Of a stretch of 7,541 nucleotides of DNA, positions 1 through 6,602 are shown piece after piece (the first letter of the stretch is position 1; every line of letters begins with the position of its first letter). This DNA comes from an uncultured Cellvibrio sp. (lineage in GTDB: Bacteria > Pseudomonadota > Gammaproteobacteria > Pseudomonadales > Cellvibrionaceae). Location: assembly GCA_946482345.1 (NCBI GenBank), contig CAMLRJ010000163.1, forward strand, positions 1-7,541, written 5' to 3'. Made by a program: the position numbers and the translations under genes. The notes under the pieces are model-generated. The model made no database searches, was not told where the DNA came from, and saw nothing but the letters and a program-made list of their open reading frames with translations.

Positions 1-1
1 T

Positions 2-1207
2 CTAGGGATTAATGCGCCATGGGCTATTCAAGACATTATCATTGATGACAATAACAGAACAATTGATATTGAAGTTGCGCCCACCTCTGAAAAATCCATG
101 TTTTCTTTTCTCAGCAAAGATTCCGAAACAATTAACAATCAAATTAAAAGACGATGGGCTCACATTAATCTGGGACATTATTCTTGCAATATCAATTCAA
201 CTCACAGCCATAAAGCTGATCAGGATTTTAGTTTGTCCCAAAGCACTTTATTGCAACCGCAATTTATTGGTGATATTCATTCCAATTACACACACTTGTT
301 AAGACAACAAGTCTCTTTGGCAAAATTGCGCGGCCTGGATTCAACTGCGATTGCATCCACGTTTAAAATTGAACCCGGCCTGGTCGATAAAATTGTAGAA
401 GATGTTGCAAAATTTCCGGAAAGTGTTCAATTGGCTTGTTGCCTGCCAACAGAAGTAGACACTATTTGGGAAAAAATTCTGACTGACAAAGTCCTGTTAA
501 AAACACAGGTAGTACCATTAAAGTTGTTGTTATCCAAACTTAAACTTTCCAGTGTGGATGATAAAAATCAACAAGGCCTGAAAGACTCTGTACTTTCCCT
601 GCGCAAGTTTTTTATTTCCCAAGCCAAGTTGCTCGACAATGAATATTGTCAGGTGTGTGGCATAACCAACAAACGACAACTGATTGATGAACGTCAATCC
701 AATGTAACCAAACTGCTTTTGCCAAGCCTTAAAAACAGTATTTGGTTAAAAATGATCACAGGGAAAATAAACCTGAATTCTGCCAACGTCTCTTTTAATT
801 TGTTCCTGACACGATTACGGCATGCATTTCAAAATAGCAGAGACAACAACTCCCGCCTTAATGCATTGAATTCGTTGCGTGAATTTTTCAAAAAAAATGC
901 GCGTCAACTAAAACCGGAACTGATTCAGATCAACAAGATGATGAACGCTCCGGAAGACACACAATATTCACTGCCGGATGAACAACATAAAGTCTGGCGT
1001 CGAATTTTGAAAGAAGATGGATTCATGCCTACTGCACACGTAGCCTACAAACTATTGTTAGCTAATCTACGTTCACAGGTTCTGATGAACCCCGATCCTG
1101 TAATAGAACTGAATGCTGTGCGTCGCATTCGGGATTTCCTCAATCACAACCAAAAAACCATGCAATCTGAATTCCGCATGGTATTGAAAACTGCCTACGC
1201 AGGTTAA
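2..1207 (+). CDS. ISL3-transposase-like N-terminal domain protein with three helical repeats (5' partial)
   Basis: The reading frame is open from the left edge with no ATG, GTG or TTG before the ATG at 98, and the residues before that ATG fit the fold, so the gene starts outside the window. Residues are numbered from the ATG at 98. The start of the frame (LGINAPWAIQDIIID..., then RRWAHINLGHYSC at 18-30) resembles the N-terminal domain of ISL3 transposases, but the usual CPxCG zinc ligands are absent. A likely helix-turn-helix lies at about 73-102. No DDE nuclease follows. Instead there are three modules at 116-182, 208-274 and 292-358, each starting with LP, with W eight residues after the L, and with matching L, R, F and E positions. 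One CxxC (184-187) lies between modules 1 and 2. The protein is probably a DNA- or protein-binding factor derived from a transposase; its function is unknown. The gene downstream is 42 nt away on the same strand and may be co-transcribed. That this is a real gene is near certain; the domain assignment is moderate. Confidence 0.85.
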   Translation, partial: LGINAPWAIQDIIIDDNNRTIDIEVAPTSEKSMFSFLSKDSETINNQIKRRWAHINLGHYSCNINSTHSHKADQDFSLSQSTLLQPQFIGDIHSNYTHLLRQQVSLAKLRGLDSTAIASTFKIEPGLVDKIVEDVAKFPESVQLACCLPTEVDTIWEKILTDKVLLKTQVVPLKLLLSKLKLSSVDDKNQQGLKDSVLSLRKFFISQAKLLDNEYCQVCGITNKRQLIDERQSNVTKLLLPSLKNSIWLKMITGKINLNSANVSFNLFLTRLRHAFQNSRDNNSRLNALNSLREFFKKNARQLKPELIQINKMMNAPEDTQYSLPDEQHKVWRRILKEDGFMPTAHVAYKLLLANLRSQVLMNPDPVIELNAVRRIRDFLNHNQKTMQSEFRMVLKTAYAG

Positions 1208-1249
1208 TACAAATTTTACAATTACATTAATTGACTGAAGGAAAACTTT

Positions 1250-2272
1250 ATGAGATCGGACAATGAAATTGCTATTACCCGGGAATTACTCACTCGCGAT
1301 CAATTAGTCGATAAGATTAAACGCGGTGAATATCTGATGATTGCCGCCGATGAAAGCATGCTCAAAGACTTACCTTCTGGCAACTGGATCGCCGGAACCA
1401 TTCCTTATTTCATGACCACAGAAGGTGGCGTTTCCGATAAAACCAAAATTTTTGTTCACACGATTGAAGGTGTGTCCCCCAGCAAAGCACCGCGTATTTC
1501 CATTTACGATGTCAATTCAATTTCGCGAATTGCGCAAGAAACACCGGAGCATGGATTCACTCTGGTGATACTGCCTGCGCTTTCTGAAATTCATTTGTCC
1601 TACGCCAAAAACGCACCTGATTATCCCAATATGTATTTTTCGCCAATCATCGGATGGATTGCTGGAATTCATTTGGGTGATTTGGGCAAAATGACACCCA
1701 AAGTAGGTTTCGGGCCCGCGAATGGAATGCTGGCAGACAATCAGGTTGTTGCCATGCATGTACCGGTTCCGGAAAATCAATTAGCCAATATCAACACAGT
1801 CAATTTGTTTAGCCAAGGTGATGGCCCTGCATTTACTTTTGCAGAAACCGGCTTTCATGTTGCGCAGTGCAACGTTGATGGTAAACCGATGAATTTGGCG
1901 GAATACATCAAAACCAATAATATTGATACACGCTTACCGCTGGTAGCCAATTATTGTGGCGTGATGATTAATGTCAGTATTCAGCAAGTGAATGATGATT
2001 CGGTCAATCTCTATGCACCGGTTTTTGCCGATGTAGTTTATCGTTTTGCGAAACCCGTAGAAAATTATATTGATAGCTTCAATAAAAATCTGCCCAAAGC
2101 AGACAGCGATAAAATTGCGTTCTCCTGCAATTGCATTTTGAATTATCTTTATTCAGAACTTGAAGGAAAAAAGACCGGCAGTATCACTGGTCCTATAACC
2201 TTCGGAGAGGTAGCGTATCAATTGATGAATCAAACGCTGGTTTATTTAACGCTGACAAGCACCACACGTTAA
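1250..2272 (+). CDS. FIST-like (C-terminal) putative sensory protein
   Basis: A 340-residue, probably cytoplasmic protein with no signal peptide or membrane segment. The ATG at 1250 is preceded by GAAGGA at 1237-1242 with 7 nt spacing, which supports this start. The C-terminus (about 290-333) has FSCNCILNYLY followed by GPITFGEVAYQLMNQTLVYL. This matches the ending of FIST_C domains, where a GxxTxGEI-like segment and an NxT strand close the fold. FIST domains are known or proposed small-ligand sensors in bacterial signalling. The N-terminal half (LPSGNWIAGTIPYFM at 41-55, with GG at 59-60) does not match a FIST_N domain that I can recognise with certainty. There is no kinase, GGDEF or receptor module attached, so this would be a stand-alone sensor or scaffold. 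It follows the repeat-module protein on the same strand and is ended by a hairpin at 2287-2310. The gene is certain; FIST membership is an inference from the C-terminus only. Confidence 0.8.
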   Translation: MRSDNEIAITRELLTRDQLVDKIKRGEYLMIAADESMLKDLPSGNWIAGTIPYFMTTEGGVSDKTKIFVHTIEGVSPSKAPRISIYDVNSISRIAQETPEHGFTLVILPALSEIHLSYAKNAPDYPNMYFSPIIGWIAGIHLGDLGKMTPKVGFGPANGMLADNQVVAMHVPVPENQLANINTVNLFSQGDGPAFTFAETGFHVAQCNVDGKPMNLAEYIKTNNIDTRLPLVANYCGVMINVSIQQVNDDSVNLYAPVFADVVYRFAKPVENYIDSFNKNLPKADSDKIAFSCNCILNYLYSELEGKKTGSITGPITFGEVAYQLMNQTLVYLTLTSTTR

Positions 2273-2286
2273 ACCAGTTCATACCC

Positions 2287-2317
2287 AATAGGGAGGCCAG
2301 CCTCCCTATTATTTTGC
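2287..2317 (+). terminator. Rho-independent terminator after the FIST-like gene
   Basis: A perfect 11-bp stem (AATAGGGAGGC at 2287-2297, GCCTCCCTATT at 2300-2310) with a 2-nt central CA is followed by ATTTTGC. It starts 14 nt after the FIST-like stop codon. The short T run suits termination on the + strand. The minus strand has no T run after the hairpin, although the hairpin also lies at the end of the convergent minus-strand gene. The stop codon of that gene (2309-2311) overlaps the right arm. Confidence 0.8.
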
Positions 2318-2815
2318 ATATCCCTGAATATACTGCTGTAACTTTTTTTCATTCTGTTGCACAAACTGAATGTCCGTATCAGGTACTGCTAAAATTGCAG
2401 AATCCATTTTTTCCTGTAATTGCCTGATTTGATCAGCGGTTAATCCTTCCTGATCTTTCTTCGAAAAATAGGCCGCTATCGCATTACCAAGTTTCGTACT
2501 GAAACGACGAAATTCACCCGGTGACTTCCATCCATACTTTTTCACTATGCTGTTGGCAGCATCCAGTTGTTGTTTTTGCAATAAAAGCTGTTGTATTTTT
2601 TGATCCTGCTCTTGTGCTGATAATGCGTCAAATTGTTTCAAGTCTTCATCTGTCACATGAATTGAATCAATCAGATCCATAATAACGGCCATTTCAGCAG
2701 CAGATTTCATCCAGCGATCCAGGGATTGTTGATTGAGTGTTTTATTATCCGGTAGAAATTGTGCTGTTGCTGACAAAGCGAAGCAGCACAAACATAGAAA
2801 AATCAGATAACGCAT
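2309..2815 (-). CDS. Small exported protein of unknown function
   Basis: I do not recognise the family. The 168-residue product begins with a clear Sec signal peptide: MR, a hydrophobic core to about residue 15, then SATA before Q19, a good signal peptidase I site. The cysteines at 8, 10 and 11 do not form a convincing lipobox, so a soluble periplasmic protein is more likely than a lipoprotein. The mature part is helical and rich in Gln, Lys and Asp, with coiled-coil-like stretches at about 55-90 and 125-165. Between them is a more distinctive segment, YGWKSPGEFRRFSTKLGNAI (94-113). The ATG lies 4 nt after the stop codon of the upstream membrane-protein gene and has no clear Shine-Dalgarno site, which suggests translational coupling. 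The pair is probably one operon, so the exported protein may act with the membrane protein. The stop codon sits in the terminator hairpin of the facing gene. Confidence 0.8.
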   Translation of the reverse strand: MRYLIFLCLCCFALSATAQFLPDNKTLNQQSLDRWMKSAAEMAVIMDLIDSIHVTDEDLKQFDALSAQEQDQKIQQLLLQKQQLDAANSIVKKYGWKSPGEFRRFSTKLGNAIAAYFSKKDQEGLTADQIRQLQEKMDSAILAVPDTDIQFVQQNEKKLQQYIQGYAK

Positions 2816-2819
2816 AGTA

Positions 2820-3212
2820 CTAATTCGCCAGCTTTAATATAAAACCAGTCGCCAACGACCAGACCCAAAAGAAGAAAAACACAACGAACGGTGCCAACAA
2901 ACCCAGATTAAGCCCTGCTACACCTTTGCCCTGATAATAAGGGTAAATAATAAATAATTGCACCATGGTTGGAATCAAAGCCAACACAAAGCTGCGCGCC
3001 AGAATATTGGATGAGAACAATGGCAGTAAAAACAATAACCCCCAGACACCGCCCCAAACAATTCTGGGGTACATCCATTCAGGTGCAATAGATCCCTGAA
3101 TCGCAACACCCAATGAATGAGTAATGCCATAACGAGTGGATAACCACATCACCAGGCACATCAAAAAAGCACCCAAAGCGCCTGCACCCAAACAAGATAA
3201 AATATTTTTCAT
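2820..3212 (-). CDS. Four-helix inner-membrane protein of unknown function
   Basis: A 130-residue, very hydrophobic protein with about four predicted membrane segments: roughly 5-25, 50-66, 70-91 and 103-127. The most distinctive segment is MYPRIVWGGVWGLLFLLPLF (47-66), which looks like the conserved core of a family I cannot name. There are no catalytic motifs, no cleavable signal peptide and no cytoplasmic domain. The ATG at 3212 is preceded on the minus strand by AAGAGA about 6 nt upstream, an acceptable ribosome binding site. It is the first gene of a two-gene unit with the exported protein downstream (4 nt gap). It diverges from the ABC transporter gene across a 180-bp spacer with 13-bp tandem repeats 19 nt upstream of the ATG. 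The product is likely an integral inner-membrane protein; the role is unknown. Confidence 0.82.
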   Translation of the reverse strand: MKNILSCLGAGALGAFLMCLVMWLSTRYGITHSLGVAIQGSIAPEWMYPRIVWGGVWGLLFLLPLFSSNILARSFVLALIPTMVQLFIIYPYYQGKGVAGLNLGLLAPFVVFFFFWVWSLATGFILKLAN

Positions 3213-3230
3213 GATGATTCTCTTTATTAC

Positions 3231-3266
3231 TTTATTTAATGGCTTGGTTTAATGGCTTTATTTAAT
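3231..3266. repeat. 13-bp tandem repeat in divergent promoter region
   Basis: Three head-to-tail units of 13 bp: TTTATTTAATGGC (3231-3243), TTGGTTTAATGGC (3244-3256), and a third unit beginning TTTATTTAAT (3257-3266). The 11-mer TTTAATGGCTT occurs exactly twice, at 3235-3245 and 3248-3258. The array lies 19 nt upstream of the start codon of the minus-strand membrane-protein gene and about 127 nt upstream of the ABC transporter start. It could be a repeated binding site for a regulator, or a slippage product in AT-rich spacer DNA. Confidence 0.6.
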
Positions 3267-3301
3267 TACAGATACTGACAATTTTAATCATAAGTAAATT
3301 T

Positions 3302-3307
3302 TATAAT
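3302..3307 (+). promoter_or_regulatory. Candidate -10 box for the ABC transporter gene
   Basis: A consensus TATAAT lies about 85 nt upstream of the ABC transporter ATG. The nearest good -35-like hexamer, CTGACA at 3275-3280, is 21 nt away, which is longer than the usual 16-18 nt. The hexamers at ideal spacing are poor. The call therefore rests mainly on the -10 match and its location in the divergent spacer. Confidence 0.4.
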
Positions 3308-3392
3308 AGTCGCTTTGTTCAATCAGCTACACTGGCTCAGGTTTTTTGATCCCCCTGCTTTTTAGCTCATAACACTTCAGGTCACAACACTT

Positions 3393-5222
3393 ATGTTCCG
3401 TTTTTTTGAAAGCTTGATAAATCCTTTCCCGCCCGAAACGCCTGCGACACCGCCGAAATCACTTTATGCCTTTTGTCGGCATTATGCCAAAGGTGCAGGA
3501 TTATTTTTATTCGCCATGGCCTTTTTTAATACATTAATTGCGATTATGGAAGTGTCTCTGTTTCAATTTCTCGGACAGTTGGTGGATTTATTGAACAAAA
3601 CCACACCTGATGCTTTTTTAGCAGGCGATCATCAACAACTATGGACAATGTCACTGGTGTTATTAATTGGTTTACCTGTTTGCGTGTTATTACACAGTTT
3701 ATTTTTACATCAAACGCTACTGGGTAATTTTCCCATGCGTATTCGCTGGCAAGCACATCGTTATTTATTGGATCAAAGTTATCAATTTTATCAGGACGAA
3801 TTCGCTGGCCGCATAGCAACCAAAGTCATGCAAACAGCATTGGCTGTGCGCGAAACCATTATGAAATTATTGGACGTATTACTTTATGTGCTGGTCTATT
3901 TCACCGGCATTATCGTCATTGCATTCGCACTGGATTGGCGATTGTCATTGCCACTGTTTATGTGGTTTATCAGCTATTGCGGATTGCTCTATTATTTTTT
4001 ACCCAAGCTAATCAAAATATCAACGCGACAAGCCGATGCGCGATCTGATATGACCGGACGTTTAGTCGATACTTATACCAATATTTCTACTGTTAAGTTA
4101 TTTTCACATTCCAATCGCGAAGCCGATTATGCACGACAAGGTATGGAGCATTTTTTAACAACGGTTCATCCACAAATGCGTTTGGCAACGCAACTGGGTG
4201 TCAGTGTGTGGATAATTAATGCATTACTGATTTTTTCCATGGCCGCTATTTCCATTTGGCTGTGGACAGATTTATTAGTGACCACGGGTGCAATTGCAGC
4301 AGCGATTGGTTTGGTCATTCGCTTAAACGGTATGTCACATTGGATTATGTGGGAAGTTTCCGCACTGTTTGAAAACATGGGCACCGTGCGTGATGGCTTA
4401 AACACATTAACTATTCCACGCAAAGTACAAGACCAACCCAACGCATTACCCCTTCAGGTTTCAAAAAGTGCGATTGAATTTAAACAAATGAAATTCAACT
4501 ATGGCAAGGAGTCCGGGCTTTTCAATAATTTCAATTTACACATAAAAGCTGGCGAAAAAATTGGTCTGGTTGGTCGATCAGGTGCGGGCAAATCCACCTT
4601 GGTGAATTTACTATTACGTTTTTATGATGTTGAAAGCGGTTCTATTTTGATAGATGGCAATAATATTGCTGAAGTGCAACAGGAAAGTTTGCGCGCACAA
4701 ATCGGCATGGTAACCCAGGACACCTCTCTATTACACAGATCAATTCGCGACAATTTATTATATGGTCGTCCCGGCGCAACCGAAAACGAAATGATTCAAG
4801 CTGCAAAACTCGCCGAGGCACATGAATTTATTTTAGGTCTTTGTGATAATCAAGGGCGTAAAGGTTACGATGCACATGTCGGGGAGCGCGGTGTGAAATT
4901 ATCCGGCGGCCAACGCCAACGCATCGCGATTGCCCGCGTGTTAATTAAAAACGCACCCATTTTAATTTTGGATGAAGCGACCTCTGCACTGGATTCAGAA
5001 GTTGAAGCAGCCATTCAATCGCATTTAAGCCAACTCATGCAGGGAAAAACCGTGATCGCTATTGCCCATCGCCTTTCCACCATTGCCGCTATGGATAAAT
5101 TAATCGTATTGGACAAAGGCCAAGTGATTGAACAAGGCACTCACAACGAATTAATTGCACTGGGTGGTATTTATGCACAACTTTGGGCGCATCAGTCAGG
5201 TGGATTTTTAGGAGAGTTTTAA
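3393..5222 (+). CDS. ABC transporter, fused permease and ATP-binding half-transporter
   Basis: A 609-residue exporter-type half-transporter that would work as a dimer in the inner membrane. The transmembrane domain covers about 30-330, with six likely helices near 36-60, 86-106, 158-180, 184-203, 268-290 and 296-315. The ATPase domain covers about 360-600 and has every expected motif: A-loop Tyr370, Walker A GRSGAGKST (394-402), Q-loop Gln442, signature LSGGQ (503-507), Walker B ILILDE (523-528), D-loop SALD (531-534) and H-loop His559. It looks catalytically intact. Family knowledge places such proteins with MsbA-like and multidrug or lipid exporters, but the substrate cannot be read from sequence. 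The start at 3393 gives the expected short cytoplasmic N-terminus; only a weak AGG lies 12 nt upstream. It is transcribed alone, diverging from the membrane-protein unit and converging with the small gene at 5235. No clear terminator follows. Confidence 0.95.
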   Translation: MFRFFESLINPFPPETPATPPKSLYAFCRHYAKGAGLFLFAMAFFNTLIAIMEVSLFQFLGQLVDLLNKTTPDAFLAGDHQQLWTMSLVLLIGLPVCVLLHSLFLHQTLLGNFPMRIRWQAHRYLLDQSYQFYQDEFAGRIATKVMQTALAVRETIMKLLDVLLYVLVYFTGIIVIAFALDWRLSLPLFMWFISYCGLLYYFLPKLIKISTRQADARSDMTGRLVDTYTNISTVKLFSHSNREADYARQGMEHFLTTVHPQMRLATQLGVSVWIINALLIFSMAAISIWLWTDLLVTTGAIAAAIGLVIRLNGMSHWIMWEVSALFENMGTVRDGLNTLTIPRKVQDQPNALPLQVSKSAIEFKQMKFNYGKESGLFNNFNLHIKAGEKIGLVGRSGAGKSTLVNLLLRFYDVESGSILIDGNNIAEVQQESLRAQIGMVTQDTSLLHRSIRDNLLYGRPGATENEMIQAAKLAEAHEFILGLCDNQGRKGYDAHVGERGVKLSGGQRQRIAIARVLIKNAPILILDEATSALDSEVEAAIQSHLSQLMQGKTVIAIAHRLSTIAAMDKLIVLDKGQVIEQGTHNELIALGGIYAQLWAHQSGGFLGEF

Positions 5223-5234
5223 ATTCAACTCAAC

Positions 5235-5435
5235 TTAACTCAACAATGCACTGGCATAGCGCGTACGCAAATCCTGATCCGGGAAATAAATGTGATAGGT
5301 GTTAATCACAATTAACGTCGCCAATAAAATGCTACTTAATTTGATAATCCAGTTTTGTTTTCGCAACCAAAGCAAAATTAGCATGGCGAATAATGCGGGT
5401 AGGAAAAGAATTAGGGCGGATAGGATGACTTGCAT
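5235..5435 (-). CDS. Small two-helix membrane protein, unknown function
   Basis: A 66-residue reading frame with two hydrophobic segments (about 3-24 and 30-50) separated by a positively charged loop (LRKQNWIIK). A polar C-terminal tail includes FPDQDLRTRY. This membrane-protein layout and the tight fit between neighbours (12 nt from the ABC transporter end) favour a real gene. The ribosome binding site upstream of the ATG is weak (a GAGAAC-like stretch about 8 nt away), so the exact start is less certain. It lies downstream of dapD in the same direction, separated from it by about 80 nt containing a GC-rich hairpin, and may be transcribed by read-through. I do not recognise the family. Confidence 0.6.
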   Translation of the reverse strand: MQVILSALILFLPALFAMLILLWLRKQNWIIKLSSILLATLIVINTYHIYFPDQDLRTRYASALLS

Positions 5436-5470
5436 TTTTTAGTTCTCGATTTGAGTTTATTAAAAGCCTT

Positions 5471-5505
5471 ACCCCACCCTGGCCCTCCCCTTGGCAGGGG
5501 AGGGA
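5471..5505. repeat. GC-rich REP-like palindrome between dapD and the small membrane gene
   Basis: A perfect 9-bp inverted repeat, CCCTCCCCT (5483-5491) and AGGGGAGGG (5496-5504), with a TGGC loop, preceded by ACCCCACCCTGG. It contrasts strongly with the AT-rich flanks. It resembles the short dispersed palindromes common between genes in proteobacteria. It begins about 12 nt after the dapD stop codon on the minus strand and might slow or end dapD transcription, but no T run directly follows it on either strand. Confidence 0.7.
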
Positions 5506-5516
5506 AATACAAAAAA

Positions 5517-6548
5517 TTAATTCTTATGCAACGCAGTATTCAATTGCAATGCACTTTTGTTGGTGACAACTTCAACACGCCCGCTGATGGAATTGCGACG
5601 GAAAACCAAATCATTTATACCCGCCAATTCACGCGCTTTGATGGTTTTCACTTCTTGTCCTGCATCATCCAATACAACCACTTTTGTTCCGGCGGTGATA
5701 TACAAACCTGATTCAATTTTGCATCTGTCACCTAACGGAATTCCAGTGCCTGCGTTAGCGCCAATTAAGGATTCTTTGCCAATACTGATGACAATATTGC
5801 CGCCACCAGAGAGGGTGCCCATGGTTGAACTGCCACCACCCAAATCAGAACCTGCGCCAACAAATACACCGGCAGAAATTCTTCCTTCAATCATCGCCGG
5901 GCCTTCGGTGCCCGCATTAAAGTTGACAAAACCTTCGTGCATGATGGTGGTACCTTCGCCCAAATAAGCGCCCAAACGAACGCGTGCAGTGTGTGCGATG
6001 CGTACACCTTTTGGCACAACATAATTCGTCATTTTCGGGAATTTATCCACGCAAGATACTTCCAGTTCCTCGCCATTCAATCGTGCTTGTAATTGATGTT
6101 CTGCCAATTCGTTAATATCAATAGCGCCTTTATTGGTCCAGGCCACATTTGGCAATACACCAAAAATTCCGGCAAGCACTGTTTGATGAGGTTTAACCAA
6201 ACGATGTGATAACAAATGTAATTTTAAATAAGCTTCAGGTACAGAGGTTGGGTTGGTGTCTGTTTCCAAAAATGTCACGACCAGAGGGCGTTTACTGTTA
6301 ATTAATTTATTGGCAAGTGCTGCTTGCTCGACAAATGCATTTTTTTCCAGAGTAGATGTGATTTCGATTATCTGTTGTTGACTCAATGTGATGGCTTTAT
6401 TGCCTTGTTGATAATCGACAATGTCCGCGATGATGGAGCAGACTTTTTTATCGGGATGAAGCAGGGGGGATGCGTAAAATACTTCCAGCCATTCACCTTT
6501 TGAATTTTGCGTACCAACACCTAAACCTAATGCGTAAACTTGAGTCAT
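5517..6548 (-). CDS. dapD: 2,3,4,5-tetrahydropyridine-2,6-dicarboxylate N-succinyltransferase
   Basis: This cytoplasmic enzyme transfers a succinyl group from succinyl-CoA to tetrahydrodipicolinate in the succinylase branch of lysine and meso-diaminopimelate synthesis. At 343 residues it fits the longer DapD class seen in Pseudomonas and relatives, not the roughly 274-residue E. coli type. The N-terminal region (1-175) includes HLLSHRLVKPH (111-121) and GIFGVLPNVAWTN (127-139). A left-handed beta-helix of hexapeptide repeats covers about 180-290. It contains MHEGFVNFNAGTEGPAMIEG (203-222), with Glu205 in the segment conserved at the active site, then VGAGSDLGGGSSTMGTLSGG (230-249). The typical C-terminus (INDLVFRRNSISGRVEV) is intact. 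The ATG at 6548 fits the family start; the preceding GCGAGA is a weak ribosome site. A TATAAT box lies about 40 nt upstream. The gene follows the arsC-like gene with a palindrome between them. Confidence 0.96.
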   Translation of the reverse strand: MTQVYALGLGVGTQNSKGEWLEVFYASPLLHPDKKVCSIIADIVDYQQGNKAITLSQQQIIEITSTLEKNAFVEQAALANKLINSKRPLVVTFLETDTNPTSVPEAYLKLHLLSHRLVKPHQTVLAGIFGVLPNVAWTNKGAIDINELAEHQLQARLNGEELEVSCVDKFPKMTNYVVPKGVRIAHTARVRLGAYLGEGTTIMHEGFVNFNAGTEGPAMIEGRISAGVFVGAGSDLGGGSSTMGTLSGGGNIVISIGKESLIGANAGTGIPLGDRCKIESGLYITAGTKVVVLDDAGQEVKTIKARELAGINDLVFRRNSISGRVEVVTNKSALQLNTALHKN

Positions 6549-6587
6549 GAAATTGTCTCGCTTGTTAAATTAAAAATAATTTCTTGT

Positions 6588-6593
6588 ATTATA
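6588..6593 (-). promoter_or_regulatory. Candidate -10 box for dapD
   Basis: On the minus strand this is a consensus TATAAT, 39 nt upstream of the dapD ATG. The position of a -35 element at normal spacing (about 6610-6616) falls inside the neighbouring palindrome and matches the consensus poorly. The short AT-rich leader and the lack of another candidate make this the most plausible dapD promoter core if the palindrome blocks read-through from upstream. Confidence 0.4.
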
Positions 6594-6602
6594 TTTTCAT
6601 TC

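Noticed and set aside
12..302. Open frame on the + strand at the left edge (96 residues)
   Set aside because: It overlaps, in another frame, the much longer frame open from base 2 to 1207, which shows repeat structure and family-like sequence. This is a shadow.
2..1207. An active insertion sequence at the left edge
   Set aside because: Despite the ISL3-like N-terminus there is no DDE catalytic domain, no zinc ligands and no terminal inverted repeat on the visible right side.
1217..1222. TACAAT -10-like hexamer between the first two genes
   Set aside because: No matching -35 at normal spacing. AT-rich spacer DNA gives such matches by chance, and co-transcription is the simpler reading.
1517..1780. 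Minus-strand open frame inside the FIST-like gene
   Set aside because: Antisense to a convincing gene, with no domain features and no ribosome site.
3544..4441. Two minus-strand open frames inside the ABC transporter gene (3544-3819 and 4166-4441)
   Set aside because: Both are antisense to a gene with all ABC motifs; their composition looks random.
5430..5967. Two + strand open frames over dapD and its 3' palindrome (5430-5711 and 5557-5967)
   Set aside because: Antisense to dapD, with proline-rich shadow translation of the hexapeptide-repeat region. One also translates the GC-rich palindrome.
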